This document shows positions 52,775 to 61,298 of a DNA stretch of 64,000 bases, piece by piece. Position 1 is the first letter of the stretch. Every line of letters begins with the position of its first letter. The notes under the pieces are model-generated. The model was not told where the DNA came from, ran no database searches, and saw only the letters and a program-made list of their open reading frames with translations. The position numbers and the translations under genes are program-made. Source of the stretch: CADCWK01 sp965218235 (lineage in GTDB: Bacteria; Chloroflexota; Chloroflexia; Thermomicrobiales; UBA6265); contig OZ244596.1 of assembly GCA_965218235.1 (NCBI GenBank), positions 1,116,001 to 1,180,000 on the forward strand, in the 5' to 3' direction.

Positions 52775-53770
52775 TCAGAGGTCGCGCGCCGTCGTCGCGA
52801 CATGGCCGTGCTCCAGCGGGATCGTCGATCTGATGCGGGCCAGCACGCGCCCGTCGACGTGGACGCCGTGCTGCTCGAGGGCGAGCAGCAGCGCACCGAC
52901 CACCGGCTCGAAGGCGCTCCGGATGACGGCGATGCCGGGCGATGTGGTCCGGACCCGGGCGACCAGGGCCTCCGCCAGCAGCGGCGTGGTGTGGCGGAAG
53001 ACCCCGCCCGCCAGGACGAGACTGAACGGGTGACCCTCCAGGCCCACCCGGCGGGCGGCCGCGACCGCGTACTCGCCCAGCTCGTCGCCGTGGGCCGCCA
53101 CGATGCGCCGCGCCGTGGCGTCGCCGTCGTCCGCGACGGTCAGGAGGACCCGCGCCAGTCCAGCCGGGTTGGCGAGGCCCGGCCCGTCGAGGGCCGTGGC
53201 CCGGTGCAGGATCTCCTCGACGCTGCCCGCCGCCAGGAAGCCAAGGGCAGCCGGGGTCAGGGCGGTCGGCGGGTCCAGCCCGAGGTCGGCCCGGTAGACG
53301 GCCCGGAGCAGCTCCCGGCCGAGGTCGAGCGCCCCGCCGGCCCCCTGCCAGAAGCTCGTGTGCCAGCTCCGCCCATCGGCCTGGCGCGCCGCCGTCGCCC
53401 CGCCGGTCCCGCAGACGACCGCGACGCCGGTCCCATCGGGCGACCCGGCCCTTAGCCCGCCGACGGCGTCATTGACAACCACGACCTGTCGGGCGAGGTG
53501 CGCCATCGCGGAGTGGATCCGGGCGAAGTCCTCGGGCCAGTCGGCCCCGCACATGCTGAGGACCCCAACTATCACATCCTCCGGCGCGACCCCGGCCGCC
53601 GCCAGCGCGTCCAGCGCCACCCGTGTCCCCGTCGCGAGCGCGCCAGCCGGGTCACCGTCGTAGATGTTGCTCCCGTTCCCGCGACCCATCCCGACGACGG
53701 TGCCATCGGCGCGGGCAACCAGCGCGATCGTCTTCGAGGCGCCGCCATCGACGCCGAGCACGTAGCTCAT
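52775..53770 (-). CDS. BadF/BadG-type kinase, probable N-acetylglucosamine kinase
   Basis: 331 residues. The ASKHA ATPase fold is shown by LGVDGGASKTIALV at the start (phosphate 1, DGGASKT residues 8-14), VVVNDAVGGLRAG, VVCGTGG for phosphate 2 and LVLAGGVFRH for the adenosine motif. Eukaryotic-type GlcNAc kinases and BadF-type kinases share this fold. Its place in an operon with a NagB-like deaminase supports phosphorylation of an amino sugar. It overlaps the deaminase gene by 4 bases. Confidence 0.85.
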   Translation of the reverse strand: MSYVLGVDGGASKTIALVARADGTVVGMGRGNGSNIYDGDPAGALATGTRVALDALAAAGVAPEDVIVGVLSMCGADWPEDFARIHSAMAHLARQVVVVNDAVGGLRAGSPDGTGVAVVCGTGGATAARQADGRSWHTSFWQGAGGALDLGRELLRAVYRADLGLDPPTALTPAALGFLAAGSVEEILHRATALDGPGLANPAGLARVLLTVADDGDATARRIVAAHGDELGEYAVAAARRVGLEGHPFSLVLAGGVFRHTTPLLAEALVARVRTTSPGIAVIRSAFEPVVGALLLALEQHGVHVDGRVLARIRSTIPLEHGHVATTARDL

Positions 53771-54528
53771 CGCCCACCGACCGGCACCGAACCCGCCGGC
53801 AGGTCGCCCCAGGCGGCCCGGTCGGCGAGCACGACGACGTTCGGCGCGGTCCGGAGCAGCGAGGCGGGAACCTCGGGAGAGACCGGTCCGGCGACGCTCC
53901 GGGCCAGGATGTCCCGCTTGTGCGCCCCGGAGACGACCAGCAGCGTCAGCCGGGCATTCAGGATCACCCGCATCCCGACCGTGAGTGCCCGACGTGGTAC
54001 CTGATCGACCCCACCCCAGTACGGCCCGTTGCTCGCGACGCTCTCGGGAGTCAAATCGACGACCCGGGTCGCCGAGTCGGTCGTGGCCGGCGGCTCGTTG
54101 AAGCCGAGGTGGCCATTCGGGCCGAGCCCGAGGATGGCGACGTCGATGCCGCCCGCCGCCATGATCGCCCGCTCGAACGCGCCGCAGGCGGCGTCCGGGT
54201 CGTCCGAATCCCCCGGCAGGCGGGCGACATTCCCGTCCGGGATGGCGAGCGGCTCCACGAAGGAGCGCCGCATCCAGCCGTAGAGCGACCGCCGATCATC
54301 CGGGGCGATCCCGAAATACTCGTCGAGCTGCCAGGCTCGCAGCCGCGACGCATCGAACTGGCCCCGCCGCCGGCGCTCCGCCAGATCGGCGTACATGCCC
54401 ATCGGGGTGTTGCCCGTCGCGACCAGGACCGACGACGACGGCTTCGCCGCGACCACGGCGGCCAGCTCGTCGGCGGCGGACCGGCTCATCGCATCATGGT
54501 CCTCGGCGACGATGAACCGCATGCTCAT
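53767..54528 (-). CDS. nagB: Glucosamine-6-phosphate deaminase-like protein
   Basis: 253 residues. The NagB pattern is visible: VATGNTPMGMY for phosphate binding, WQLDEYFGI with the catalytic Asp, and GLGPNGHLGFNEP with the ring-opening His. The reaction converts glucosamine-6-phosphate to fructose-6-phosphate and ammonia. It overlaps the GH4 gene by 4 bases and the kinase gene by 4, so the three are co-translated. A Met at codon 3 is a possible alternative start. Confidence 0.85.
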   Translation of the reverse strand: MSMRFIVAEDHDAMSRSAADELAAVVAAKPSSSVLVATGNTPMGMYADLAERRRRGQFDASRLRAWQLDEYFGIAPDDRRSLYGWMRRSFVEPLAIPDGNVARLPGDSDDPDAACGAFERAIMAAGGIDVAILGLGPNGHLGFNEPPATTDSATRVVDLTPESVASNGPYWGGVDQVPRRALTVGMRVILNARLTLLVVSGAHKRDILARSVAGPVSPEVPASLLRTAPNVVVLADRAAWGDLPAGSVPVGGR

Positions 54529-55835
54529 CCCCGCTCACCGTCCAGGAGCCGGTCCGGCAGCCACTCCCGTTGCGCGGCGGCCAGCTCGTCGTAGATCGTC
54601 TCCGCCTTCGCCAGCGACATCACCAGCGGGTTGGCGGCGAGGGCCTGGATCGCCTCGCGCCGCCCCCCGTCCCAGGCCGCCCGCGCCGCCAGCGACTGGT
54701 ACTCGCCCAGCATCTTCACCAGGCCGGCGACCTGCGGCGGGAGGTGTCCCTGCGCGAGGGGACGAATGCCGTGGCTGTCGACGTAGCCCGGCACCTCGAC
54801 GACCCGGTCGGCCGGGAAGTCCGGGATGGCCCCCTCGTTCGGCACGTTAACGGGCCAGACCTCGCCCCGGTCATTGAAGATCGCGTCCATGACGTCGATC
54901 GCCAGCTCGAGCTCGTTGATGCCGCCGCGCGACCGCTTCGGGTCCAGCTCGGGCGCGTCCGACGCCGCCTGCTCGCGATAGTGCGCCCAGAAGTCCGGCA
55001 CCGCGGCCATGATGTCCTCGGCCCGTGTCGTCGGTTTCGCCCGCAATTCCGCCAGGATCTCGTCTCGGAAGGAGTAGTACTGGAAGTACGAGGCGGGGAT
55101 GCTCTCCATCCGGACCGCCAGCCAGAGCAGCCGCAGCCGCTTCGGATCGACCGCCGGGTCCCGCCGCTTGCGTTCCAGCGCCGCGTGGAGCAGCGGGATC
55201 ATGTCCTCGCCGTCGTAGAGGTGCCGGACGGTCCATGAGGCGTGGTTGAGCCCGATCATGACCGCGTCGACACGGTCCGGGTCGAGGTCGGCCGCGACGG
55301 CGATCTCCCGGGGGAAGATGATCGGTCCCTCGCAGAGCGAGACGGTGCGAAGCTCGCTGTGATGGGTGATCGCCTCCGCGACGATGTTGATCGGGTTGGT
55401 GTAGTTGAACAGCCAGGCATCAGGGCAGACGGCTTCCATGTCCGCGACGATGCCCCGCATGACATCGATCGAGCGCAGCGCCATGAAGAAGCCGCCCGGG
55501 CCCTGCGTCTCCTGCCCGATCACGCCGTTGTCGAGCGGGATCCGCTCATCGAGCGCCCGAGCCGCGAAGCCGCCCGGACGAAAGCTGGTCAGGACGGCAT
55601 CGCAATCCGTCAGCCCGGCGCGCCGGTCCGTCGTCGCGGTGACCTTCAGGTCGATCCCCCGGTTGCGGGCAAGCTTCTCCGCGAGGGTCCGGACGACCTC
55701 GAGCCGCTCGGGGTTGAGGTCGATCAGCACCACCTCCGAGCCCTGGAAGTTCTCGCCCTGGGCGATCAGCGACACCATGGTGCCGGGCGCCCGCGTGCTG
55801 CCACCGCCGATGTAGGCCATCCTGACGCGCGCCAC
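54525..55835 (-). CDS. Glycoside hydrolase family 4 (6-phospho-glucosidase type)
   Basis: 436 residues from the GTG at 55835, which has AGGAGG 7 bases upstream. The NAD site is AYIGGGSTRAPGTM; NYTNPINIVAEA, SLCEGPIIFPRE (metal-binding Cys) and GLNHASW (metal-binding His) are the hallmarks of GH4, which uses NAD and a divalent metal to split 6-phospho-glycosides by an oxidation-elimination route. With the deaminase and kinase downstream, it would feed a phosphorylated amino-sugar disaccharide into central metabolism. No PTS or ABC genes are adjacent. Confidence 0.9.
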   Translation of the reverse strand: MARVRMAYIGGGSTRAPGTMVSLIAQGENFQGSEVVLIDLNPERLEVVRTLAEKLARNRGIDLKVTATTDRRAGLTDCDAVLTSFRPGGFAARALDERIPLDNGVIGQETQGPGGFFMALRSIDVMRGIVADMEAVCPDAWLFNYTNPINIVAEAITHHSELRTVSLCEGPIIFPREIAVAADLDPDRVDAVMIGLNHASWTVRHLYDGEDMIPLLHAALERKRRDPAVDPKRLRLLWLAVRMESIPASYFQYYSFRDEILAELRAKPTTRAEDIMAAVPDFWAHYREQAASDAPELDPKRSRGGINELELAIDVMDAIFNDRGEVWPVNVPNEGAIPDFPADRVVEVPGYVDSHGIRPLAQGHLPPQVAGLVKMLGEYQSLAARAAWDGGRREAIQALAANPLVMSLAKAETIYDELAAAQREWLPDRLLDGERG

Positions 55836-55953
55836 CGCCCATCCTCCTGCCGGTCCCCGGAACGGTCCCTGAGCGTCGTGGCCGACCAGCCCCGGTCGAA
55901 CCCGGCCATCATCCCGCATCACGGCGAAACGTGCCGCCGCCCGGATACGACGA

Positions 55954-55977
55954 CGGGAGACACGCCGGTGTCTCCCG
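55954..55977. terminator. Perfect 10-bp hairpin
   Basis: CGGGAGACAC (55954-55963) and GTGTCTCCCG (55968-55977) with a 4-base loop lie 45 bases after the stop of the gene at 56022 on the minus strand. Confidence 0.65.
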
Positions 55978-56021
55978 CGGTCTTCTGGTTCCGGCGCGAC
56001 GACGCGAGCGAACGCCGGGCG

Positions 56022-56669
56022 TTAGCTGAAGTCCGGCCGGGCGTCGCGGGACCGCTTGATCTCGTAGAAACCAGGCGTCTGGGCGACGGCGAGGACCCCG
56101 TCCCAGAGCTTGCCGGCCGCCTCGCCCCTCGGCGCGGGGGTGACGATCGGGCCGAAGAAGGCCGTCTCGGCGACGGCGATCACCGGCGTCCCGACGTCCT
56201 GCCCGACGCGATTGATCCCGTCGGCGTGAGAGGCGCGGAGCTGCTCGTCGTAGGTGTCGGTGTCGCCGTACTGGATCAGGTCGGCCGGCAGCCCGACGTC
56301 GGCCAGCCCGCCCTCGACCGCCTCGCGGAAGTTCTTCTGGTTGCCGGGGTGGATCCGGGTCCCGATCGCGGTGTAGAGCGGGCCGATCACCTCCGGGCCG
56401 TGCAGGACGGCGGCGGCGGTGACGACGCGGGCCGGCAGCCAGGCCTTGTCCATCAGCGCCTGGTAGCCCTTGGCGAGCTCGCGGCCCTCGTTCAGAACGG
56501 ACAGGCTCATCATGTGCCAGCGAATCTCGATGTCGCGAACCTTCTCGACCTCGAGTACCCAGCGGGAGGTCATCCAGGCCCAGGGGCAGGTGCAGTCGAA
56601 CCAGAAGTCGACGGGTTCGAGGGTCGTCACGGTCGTCGGGTCGGTCATCGTCGCGGTGTCGGTCGTCAT
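56022..56669 (-). CDS. DsbA-family protein of the Rv2466c (mycothiol-dependent nitroreductase-like) type
   Basis: 215 residues from the ATG at 56669 (GAGGAGG 8 bases upstream). The thioredoxin-fold core DFWFDCTCPWAWMTSRWVLEV matches Rv2466c-like proteins (quoted in part: FWFDCTCPWAW), with the helical insertion in the middle. In the mycobacterial enzyme the active site is CPWC; here it reads CPWA, with another Cys two residues before it. No signal peptide is seen. Chloroflexota are not known for mycothiol, so the electron donor is open. Confidence 0.82.
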   Translation of the reverse strand: MTTDTATMTDPTTVTTLEPVDFWFDCTCPWAWMTSRWVLEVEKVRDIEIRWHMMSLSVLNEGRELAKGYQALMDKAWLPARVVTAAAVLHGPEVIGPLYTAIGTRIHPGNQKNFREAVEGGLADVGLPADLIQYGDTDTYDEQLRASHADGINRVGQDVGTPVIAVAETAFFGPIVTPAPRGEAAGKLWDGVLAVAQTPGFYEIKRSRDARPDFS

Positions 56670-56850
56670 CGGGAGATCCTCCTCATTGGTTGGGGCGGCC
56701 GGTGTCACATGGGAAGTATCTCGCAGGATCGTCGCCCACGATGCCTCCACTCCACGACAGGGCTCCTGGCGAGCGGCATCACTCGACGTTCAGCCCGAAG
56801 CGCTGCCGGAAGCGATGCCGTGGAGCGCCGACTATCGCCGGCCGGTTCGT

Positions 56851-57927
56851 CTACGACACTGTCTCGGCCGCCACCTTCAGATGCTGGAGCCATGACATCA
56901 GCGACGCATCGAGCTGACCCTGCAAGGTGTCCCGGTCGGCCTCGACCGGTGACCCCGACCAGGACTCGTTCGTTACGACGTGGACGCCACCCGGCGTCTC
57001 ACTGAAGCGCCACTCGTGAATACCGTCGATGCCTTGGGTGGGTCCTCCCCAGAGGGTCCGGTACGGTTCCTCGGCCGCATAGACGGTCGAGGTGATGTCG
57101 AGGCCGAACGTGGACCATGTGAACGTGACGCCGGGCGCGAGCAGCTGCCCAATCGTGGCCGAGTCGATGTCGGACTGCCAGTTCGGCCAGGCGCTCACAT
57201 CCGTATGCAGAGACCAGACGGTCGCCAGGGGGGCGGCGACGTCGATCTCATGCCGGGCGATGACTGGCGCGGTCTCGTCAATCGATGTGGGGATCGTCAT
57301 CGGGACTCCTTCGAGGGCGACCGGCGTCGCGAGCGGGCCGGCCGGGACATAGCCGTCGACCGGGAGGCCAAGCTGCCGAAACAGGGTGGCGAGGTTGTAG
57401 AAGTCGCTGGCGTGACGGATCAGGTCTCCCTCCATCTCGAAGGTCGACAGCGCACGTACGCTGAACGCGCGCCCGGTCGCGGGGATGTCGCCGGGAAACG
57501 GCCCGGTCTGCTCGCCCGAGAACACCCACTCGAAGGCGATCCGACCGTCGCCCTGGACGACGTGGACAACCTCAGCACGGATCGCGCTCAGCGCGTGGGT
57601 CGTGATAGTCACCCACTGGCCAACTTCCTCGTGGCCGACGTTATAGGCCTCGAAGGCCAGGTCCTCGTAGAGGCCGTCCTCGGTAAACAGGGCCGCCACC
57701 CCCGTCCCATCGCCGGCTTCCCAGGCGGCGACCCAGTGCGCGACGATCGGTGGCACCGAGGTTGGAGTGGGCGGTGGGGTCGCCGGTTGGGCGTCCGCCG
57801 ATGTGGCCAGCCTGCCAGTTCCCGCCGCCAACCCGAGACCCAGCGCGGTGACTGCCGAGCGGCGGGTTAGATGGAGCGGCTGGCTGGAACTGTGGGCGTG
57901 GTCATCGATTCTGGCTTCAATGGTCAT
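56851..57927 (-). CDS. Exported protein with SnoaL-like and SRPBCC domains
   Basis: 358 residues from the ATG at 57927. A Tat-like signal (LTRRSAVTALGLGLAAG) is followed by a Pro/Thr linker, a SnoaL/NTF2-like domain (VAHWVAAWEAGDGTGVAALF ... FEMEGDLIRHASDFYN) at about 60-190, and an SRPBCC (START-like) domain at about 205-355 (EIDVAAPLATVWSLHTDVSAWPNWQ quoted in part). Both domains form cavities for hydrophobic ligands. A fused, exported pair is unusual and may bind or carry a lipid-like molecule outside the cell. Confidence 0.8.
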   Translation of the reverse strand: MTIEARIDDHAHSSSQPLHLTRRSAVTALGLGLAAGTGRLATSADAQPATPPPTPTSVPPIVAHWVAAWEAGDGTGVAALFTEDGLYEDLAFEAYNVGHEEVGQWVTITTHALSAIRAEVVHVVQGDGRIAFEWVFSGEQTGPFPGDIPATGRAFSVRALSTFEMEGDLIRHASDFYNLATLFRQLGLPVDGYVPAGPLATPVALEGVPMTIPTSIDETAPVIARHEIDVAAPLATVWSLHTDVSAWPNWQSDIDSATIGQLLAPGVTFTWSTFGLDITSTVYAAEEPYRTLWGGPTQGIDGIHEWRFSETPGGVHVVTNESWSGSPVEADRDTLQGQLDASLMSWLQHLKVAAETVS

Positions 57928-58138
57928 GCTTTCGTCCTCTCCGCGGACCGATCCTGGCCGAGGGTCAGTCCCAATGGGCGTAGTAGGGCGCGGTCGTTGG
58001 CCACCGGGGGCAAACAGACAAGACACGGTGTCGTGGTCCAGTCCAGGGGAGGCCCTCGGGCACGACATTGTTCGCACGATGCCCGGTTGCTGCGTCCCAC
58101 GGCGGAACGCTTCTGCGGTTCCGACCGGGGAGGAGGGG

Positions 58139-59236
58139 TCATCTCGATCCGCCGTTCGCGTCGAGTTCTGGGACGTCGAGTTCTGGGACAAGGACGACCT
58201 TGCCGGTGACGGTCCCCGACTCCGCCAGCCGCATCGCCTCGGCGACTTCGGTCAGCGGCATCCGGGCCGCGACCTGCGCCGTCAGCGTGCCGTCAGCGAG
58301 CAGGGCGAAGACCTGACCGAGGTCTTCACGCAGCCTGGCCCGGAACGCGGGCCGGTTGCGGAGCCCGCCCCAGACGTTGAAGAACGAGGCCCGTCGCCCG
58401 TTTGGCAGCACGTTCCAGAGCGTCAGCCGGCCGATCAGCTTCAGGACGGGCAGACGGGACGAGCCGGCCTCCCTGAGTGTGGAGGCGCTGCCGTAGGAGA
58501 CGAGTGTGCCGCCACGGCGCAGCAGGCCGAACGAGTCGACGATGCCGGGGCCGCCGACGTGGTCGAAGACGGCGTCGGCCCCGTCGGGCGCCAGCTCCCG
58601 GATCCGCGCCGGGACGTCCGGGTCGCGGTAGTCGACCGGCTCGGCGCCAAGCGTCCGGACGGTATCCTGGTGACGGGCCGAGGCCGTGCCGATCACCCGG
58701 ATGCCGGCGTGCCGGGCGAGCTGGACCAGCGTGCTGCCGACTCCGCCGTTGGCACCGAGCACGACGATCGTCTGGCCGGCGCGGATCTTCGCGACCCGAT
58801 GGAGCATCTTCCAGGCGGTGATCCCGTTGACGACGACGGTCTCGGCGTCGGCCGGATCGATCCCGTTGGGGACCGGGACGAGGTCTGCCACGTCCAGCAC
58901 GACATCCGTCGCCCAGCCGCCGGTCTTGGTCAGGGCGGCGACTCGCTGCCCAATCATGGTCGCGTCGCTACCCGGCCCCACGGCCGTCACCGTGCCGACG
59001 AGGTCGTAGCCCGGCACGAAGGGGAACGCCGGCTGGTCGTAGTACTTGCCCCGCCGCATCTGCTGCTCGGCGAAGGAGATGCCAGTCGCCTCGACATGGA
59101 CGAGCGCCCGGCCAACGGTCAGGTCCGGCAGCGCCCGCTGCTGGATTAGGAGCCCGTCGGGCTCGACGACGCCGGGCAGCATGACGACGGTCGCGGTCCG
59201 GGGCAGGTCGGGGGTGGTCCGGGTGAGATCGGTCAT
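58139..59236 (-). CDS. Zinc-independent MDR family oxidoreductase (quinone oxidoreductase-like)
   Basis: 365 residues from the ATG at 59236 (GAAGGA upstream). The GroES-like N-terminal domain has GISFAEQQMRRGKY and FPFVPGYDLVGTV, and the nucleotide-binding fold has VLGANGGVGSTLVQLARHAG and VFDHVGGPG. The Cys/Glu residues that bind catalytic zinc in alcohol dehydrogenases are absent, so it belongs to the NADPH-quinone-reductase-like group. The last residues repeat VPELDVPELDAN because of a short duplication in the gene end. A TetR operator lies 71 bases upstream. Confidence 0.88.
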   Translation of the reverse strand: MTDLTRTTPDLPRTATVVMLPGVVEPDGLLIQQRALPDLTVGRALVHVEATGISFAEQQMRRGKYYDQPAFPFVPGYDLVGTVTAVGPGSDATMIGQRVAALTKTGGWATDVVLDVADLVPVPNGIDPADAETVVVNGITAWKMLHRVAKIRAGQTIVVLGANGGVGSTLVQLARHAGIRVIGTASARHQDTVRTLGAEPVDYRDPDVPARIRELAPDGADAVFDHVGGPGIVDSFGLLRRGGTLVSYGSASTLREAGSSRLPVLKLIGRLTLWNVLPNGRRASFFNVWGGLRNRPAFRARLREDLGQVFALLADGTLTAQVAARMPLTEVAEAMRLAESGTVTGKVVLVPELDVPELDANGGSR

Positions 59237-59306
59237 GGTGAGAAGTCCTTCCGTGTTGAGCGCCGGCACCGGGTCCTGGTGTGCTGGCAACCCGTCTACC
59301 ACTCAT

Positions 59307-59326
59307 GTGAGTGTGTGGTTACTCAC
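59307..59326 (-). promoter_or_regulatory. TetR operator upstream of the oxidoreductase gene
   Basis: GTGAGT-N8-ACTCAC, identical in arms and spacing to the site upstream of the TetR gene at 60053-60072. Confidence 0.75.
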
Positions 59327-59342
59327 TTCAAGATCCTGAAGG

Positions 59343-59364
59343 TCGACCGCCACTCGGCGGTCGA
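59343..59364 (-). terminator. Perfect 9-bp hairpin after the TetR gene
   Basis: TCGACCGCC (59343-59351) and GGCGGTCGA (59356-59364) with a 4-base loop, 64 bases past the TetR stop. The T-run is weak. Confidence 0.55.
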
Positions 59365-59427
59365 TGCAGGTTCCGGGACGATTAGCTCCCCGGCGGTCGG
59401 GCGCATCGGCCGGATGTCAGCCGGATG

Positions 59428-60009
59428 TCAGCCGTCGAACGCCGGGGCTTCGACGTGGGTCATCCCCTCCGTCAGCGTTCGAGCCCACGACGCGTCGATA
59501 TCGTCCAGACCGGCGGTCACGATCAGGTGGCAGAGCTGCCCGTAGGCGATGAACTGCTGGATGGCGACCTGATCGGCCCCAGACCGCTCCTGGACGATCG
59601 CGATGATCGCGGCCAGCCCTTTCCGCATTGCCTCCCGGATCTCCGGGATGTCGGAGGCGCTCTGGGCGTGGACCTGCATCATGAGCAGGTCGCGGTCGGC
59701 GATCAGCTCGGCGTAGGCATCCCCCATTGCCTGGAGGATGGCATCCGAGGTTGGGTCGGTCGCCCGGCTGGCGCCGTCCCCGATCGCCTGGCCGATCCGG
59801 GCGAAGCAAAGATCGAGCGCGGCGACGAAGAGGGTCAGCTTGTCCGAGAACAGGCGGAAGGCGTAAGCCTGCGAGAAGCCGGACGCCGCCGCGATGTCCG
59901 CGACCGGGGTGGCGTGGTAGCCGGTCCGGCTGAACACACGCAGCGCGGCGGCGGCGATCGTCTCCCGTCGCACATCCGCCGTCGTTCGCCCGTCATCCGT
60001 CCTGGCCAT
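59428..60009 (-). CDS. TetR-family transcriptional regulator
   Basis: 193 residues. The helix-turn-helix is AALRVFSRTGYHATPVADIAAASGFSQAYAFRLFSDKLTLF (quoted in part by GYHATPVADIAAASGFS), followed by a helical ligand-binding domain. Matching operators lie upstream of this gene and of the oxidoreductase gene on the same strand, so it is predicted to repress both and to be released by an oxidised or aromatic ligand. Confidence 0.92.
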   Translation of the reverse strand: MARTDDGRTTADVRRETIAAAALRVFSRTGYHATPVADIAAASGFSQAYAFRLFSDKLTLFVAALDLCFARIGQAIGDGASRATDPTSDAILQAMGDAYAELIADRDLLMMQVHAQSASDIPEIREAMRKGLAAIIAIVQERSGADQVAIQQFIAYGQLCHLIVTAGLDDIDASWARTLTEGMTHVEAPAFDG

Positions 60010-60052
60010 GTCGACGCGCCTCCTCCCATTGATGATCCGTAGCCCCGCGATA

Positions 60053-60072
60053 GTGAGTGATTAGACACTCAC
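60053..60072 (-). promoter_or_regulatory. TetR operator upstream of the TetR gene
   Basis: GTGAGTG and CACTCAC pair around 6 bases, 44 bases before the TetR start. The arms and spacing match the site at 59307-59326. Confidence 0.75.
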
Positions 60073-60165
60073 ACTGGTGTCCTGTCAAGAGGACCCGCCA
60101 GACAACTGCCCTCATCTCTCCATTCGCTCGTCCGGGCTGGAGCGAAACGCAGGGCTGGTCTCGAG

Positions 60166-60393
60166 TCATTGGCGGACCGGGAACACTCTCCCGCCCCAAC
60201 GACGGTCGCCCGCGCCGTCCGACGACACCAGGCCGGCGCCAAGTGACTGCGCGATCGCACCCCTGGTCCGAGATGGCACAGAGCGGATCCACTGGAACGG
60301 GCTCTCCAGCCACGGATCATCGACTGCTCGTACGTGGTCAGGGGCAATTGCTGGGGCGCGGTCCGCGAGGAACTGGATATCCGGATCGTTCAT
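60166..60393 (-). pseudogene. N-terminal remnant of a restriction endonuclease
   Basis: 75 codons from the ATG at 60393, five bases after the methyltransferase stop. The segment DPWLESPFQWIRSVPSRTRGAIAQSL (quoted in part: SPFQWIRSVPSRTRGAI) resembles the conserved start of type II restriction enzymes that sit next to such methyltransferases. The frame ends soon after, and no catalytic PD-ExK region is found beyond it in any frame, so the enzyme is lost. Confidence 0.5.
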
Positions 60394-60398
60394 CGGTA

Positions 60399-61298
60399 TC
60401 AGGAGTGGCCCGCCCCAGTCCCAACGAGGTGCTCGACGTAGGTGACCGGCGCACCGGGACGACCACTGCCGAGCCGGTTCTTCATGACCAGGATCGCCTC
60501 GGGGTTGCTGTCGACCAGCAGGAACTTCCGATCCAGATCCAGCGCCACGGCGCCGAGCGTCCCGCTGCCAGCGAAGAAGTCCAGCACCCAGTCGCCCGGC
60601 ACGCTACTGGCCTGAACGATTCGGCGCAGGATGCCCTCGGGCTTCTGCGTGGCGTAGCCTGTCTTCTCCTTGCCGGTGGGCGACACGATGGTGTGCCACC
60701 AGACGTCAGTCGGCAGCTTGCCCCTGGCGGCCTTCTCGGCCGTGACCAGACCGGGCGCCATATACGGCTCGCGCTCGACCGCTTCACTGTTGAAGAAGTA
60801 GGCGTCCGGGTTCCTGACGTAGACCAGAATATTGTCGTGCTTCGCCGGCCACTTCTTCCGGGCCCGCGCACCGTAGTCGTAGGCCCAGATGATCTCGTTG
60901 AGGAAACACGCGCGGCCAAACAGGGCGTCAAGCAGCACCTTGGCGTAGTGAACTTCCCGATAGTCCAGATGCAGGTAGAGGGTGCCGTCGTCCGTCAGGA
61001 GACGGAACGCGTGCTCCAGACGCGGCTCGAGAAACGCCCAGTAGTCGGCGAACGCATCATTGTAGGAGGACACCAGACCCTTGACCGTCGCATAGGTCTG
61101 GCCCTTGAACCCGACCCGGCTGCCGTCGAGCGACCGCACCGTCCGGATCGCCTGGCGAGATTGCACCTTGCCGGTATTGAACGGCGGATCGAGGTAGATC
61201 ATGCGAAACGATTTCTCAGGGATTTGAGCGATGACGTCCGCGTTGTCGCCACTGATGACCAGATTCGGTCCATCTGGCGACCACAGGTCCTCTGCCAC
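60399..61298 (-). CDS. Site-specific DNA methyltransferase (adenine/cytosine-N4 type)
   Basis: 299 residues. The catalytic motif IV DPPFNTG lies near residue 37 and the AdoMet-binding motif DFFAGSGT near residue 245, the order of beta-class amino-methyltransferases. The target-recognition region lies between (YNDAFADYWAFLEPRLEHAF, KHDNILVYVRN). It transfers a methyl group to an adenine N6 or cytosine N4 in a specific DNA sequence. The partner endonuclease next to it is reduced to a fragment, so it is now an orphan methylase. Confidence 0.92.
   Translation of the reverse strand: MAEDLWSPDGPNLVISGDNADVIAQIPEKSFRMIYLDPPFNTGKVQSRQAIRTVRSLDGSRVGFKGQTYATVKGLVSSYNDAFADYWAFLEPRLEHAFRLLTDDGTLYLHLDYREVHYAKVLLDALFGRACFLNEIIWAYDYGARARKKWPAKHDNILVYVRNPDAYFFNSEAVEREPYMAPGLVTAEKAARGKLPTDVWWHTIVSPTGKEKTGYATQKPEGILRRIVQASSVPGDWVLDFFAGSGTLGAVALDLDRKFLLVDSNPEAILVMKNRLGSGRPGAPVTYVEHLVGTGAGHS

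Noticed and set aside
55242..57005. 587-codon plus-strand frame
   Set aside because: It is antisense to the GH4 and DsbA-family genes and has the low-complexity composition of shadow frames.
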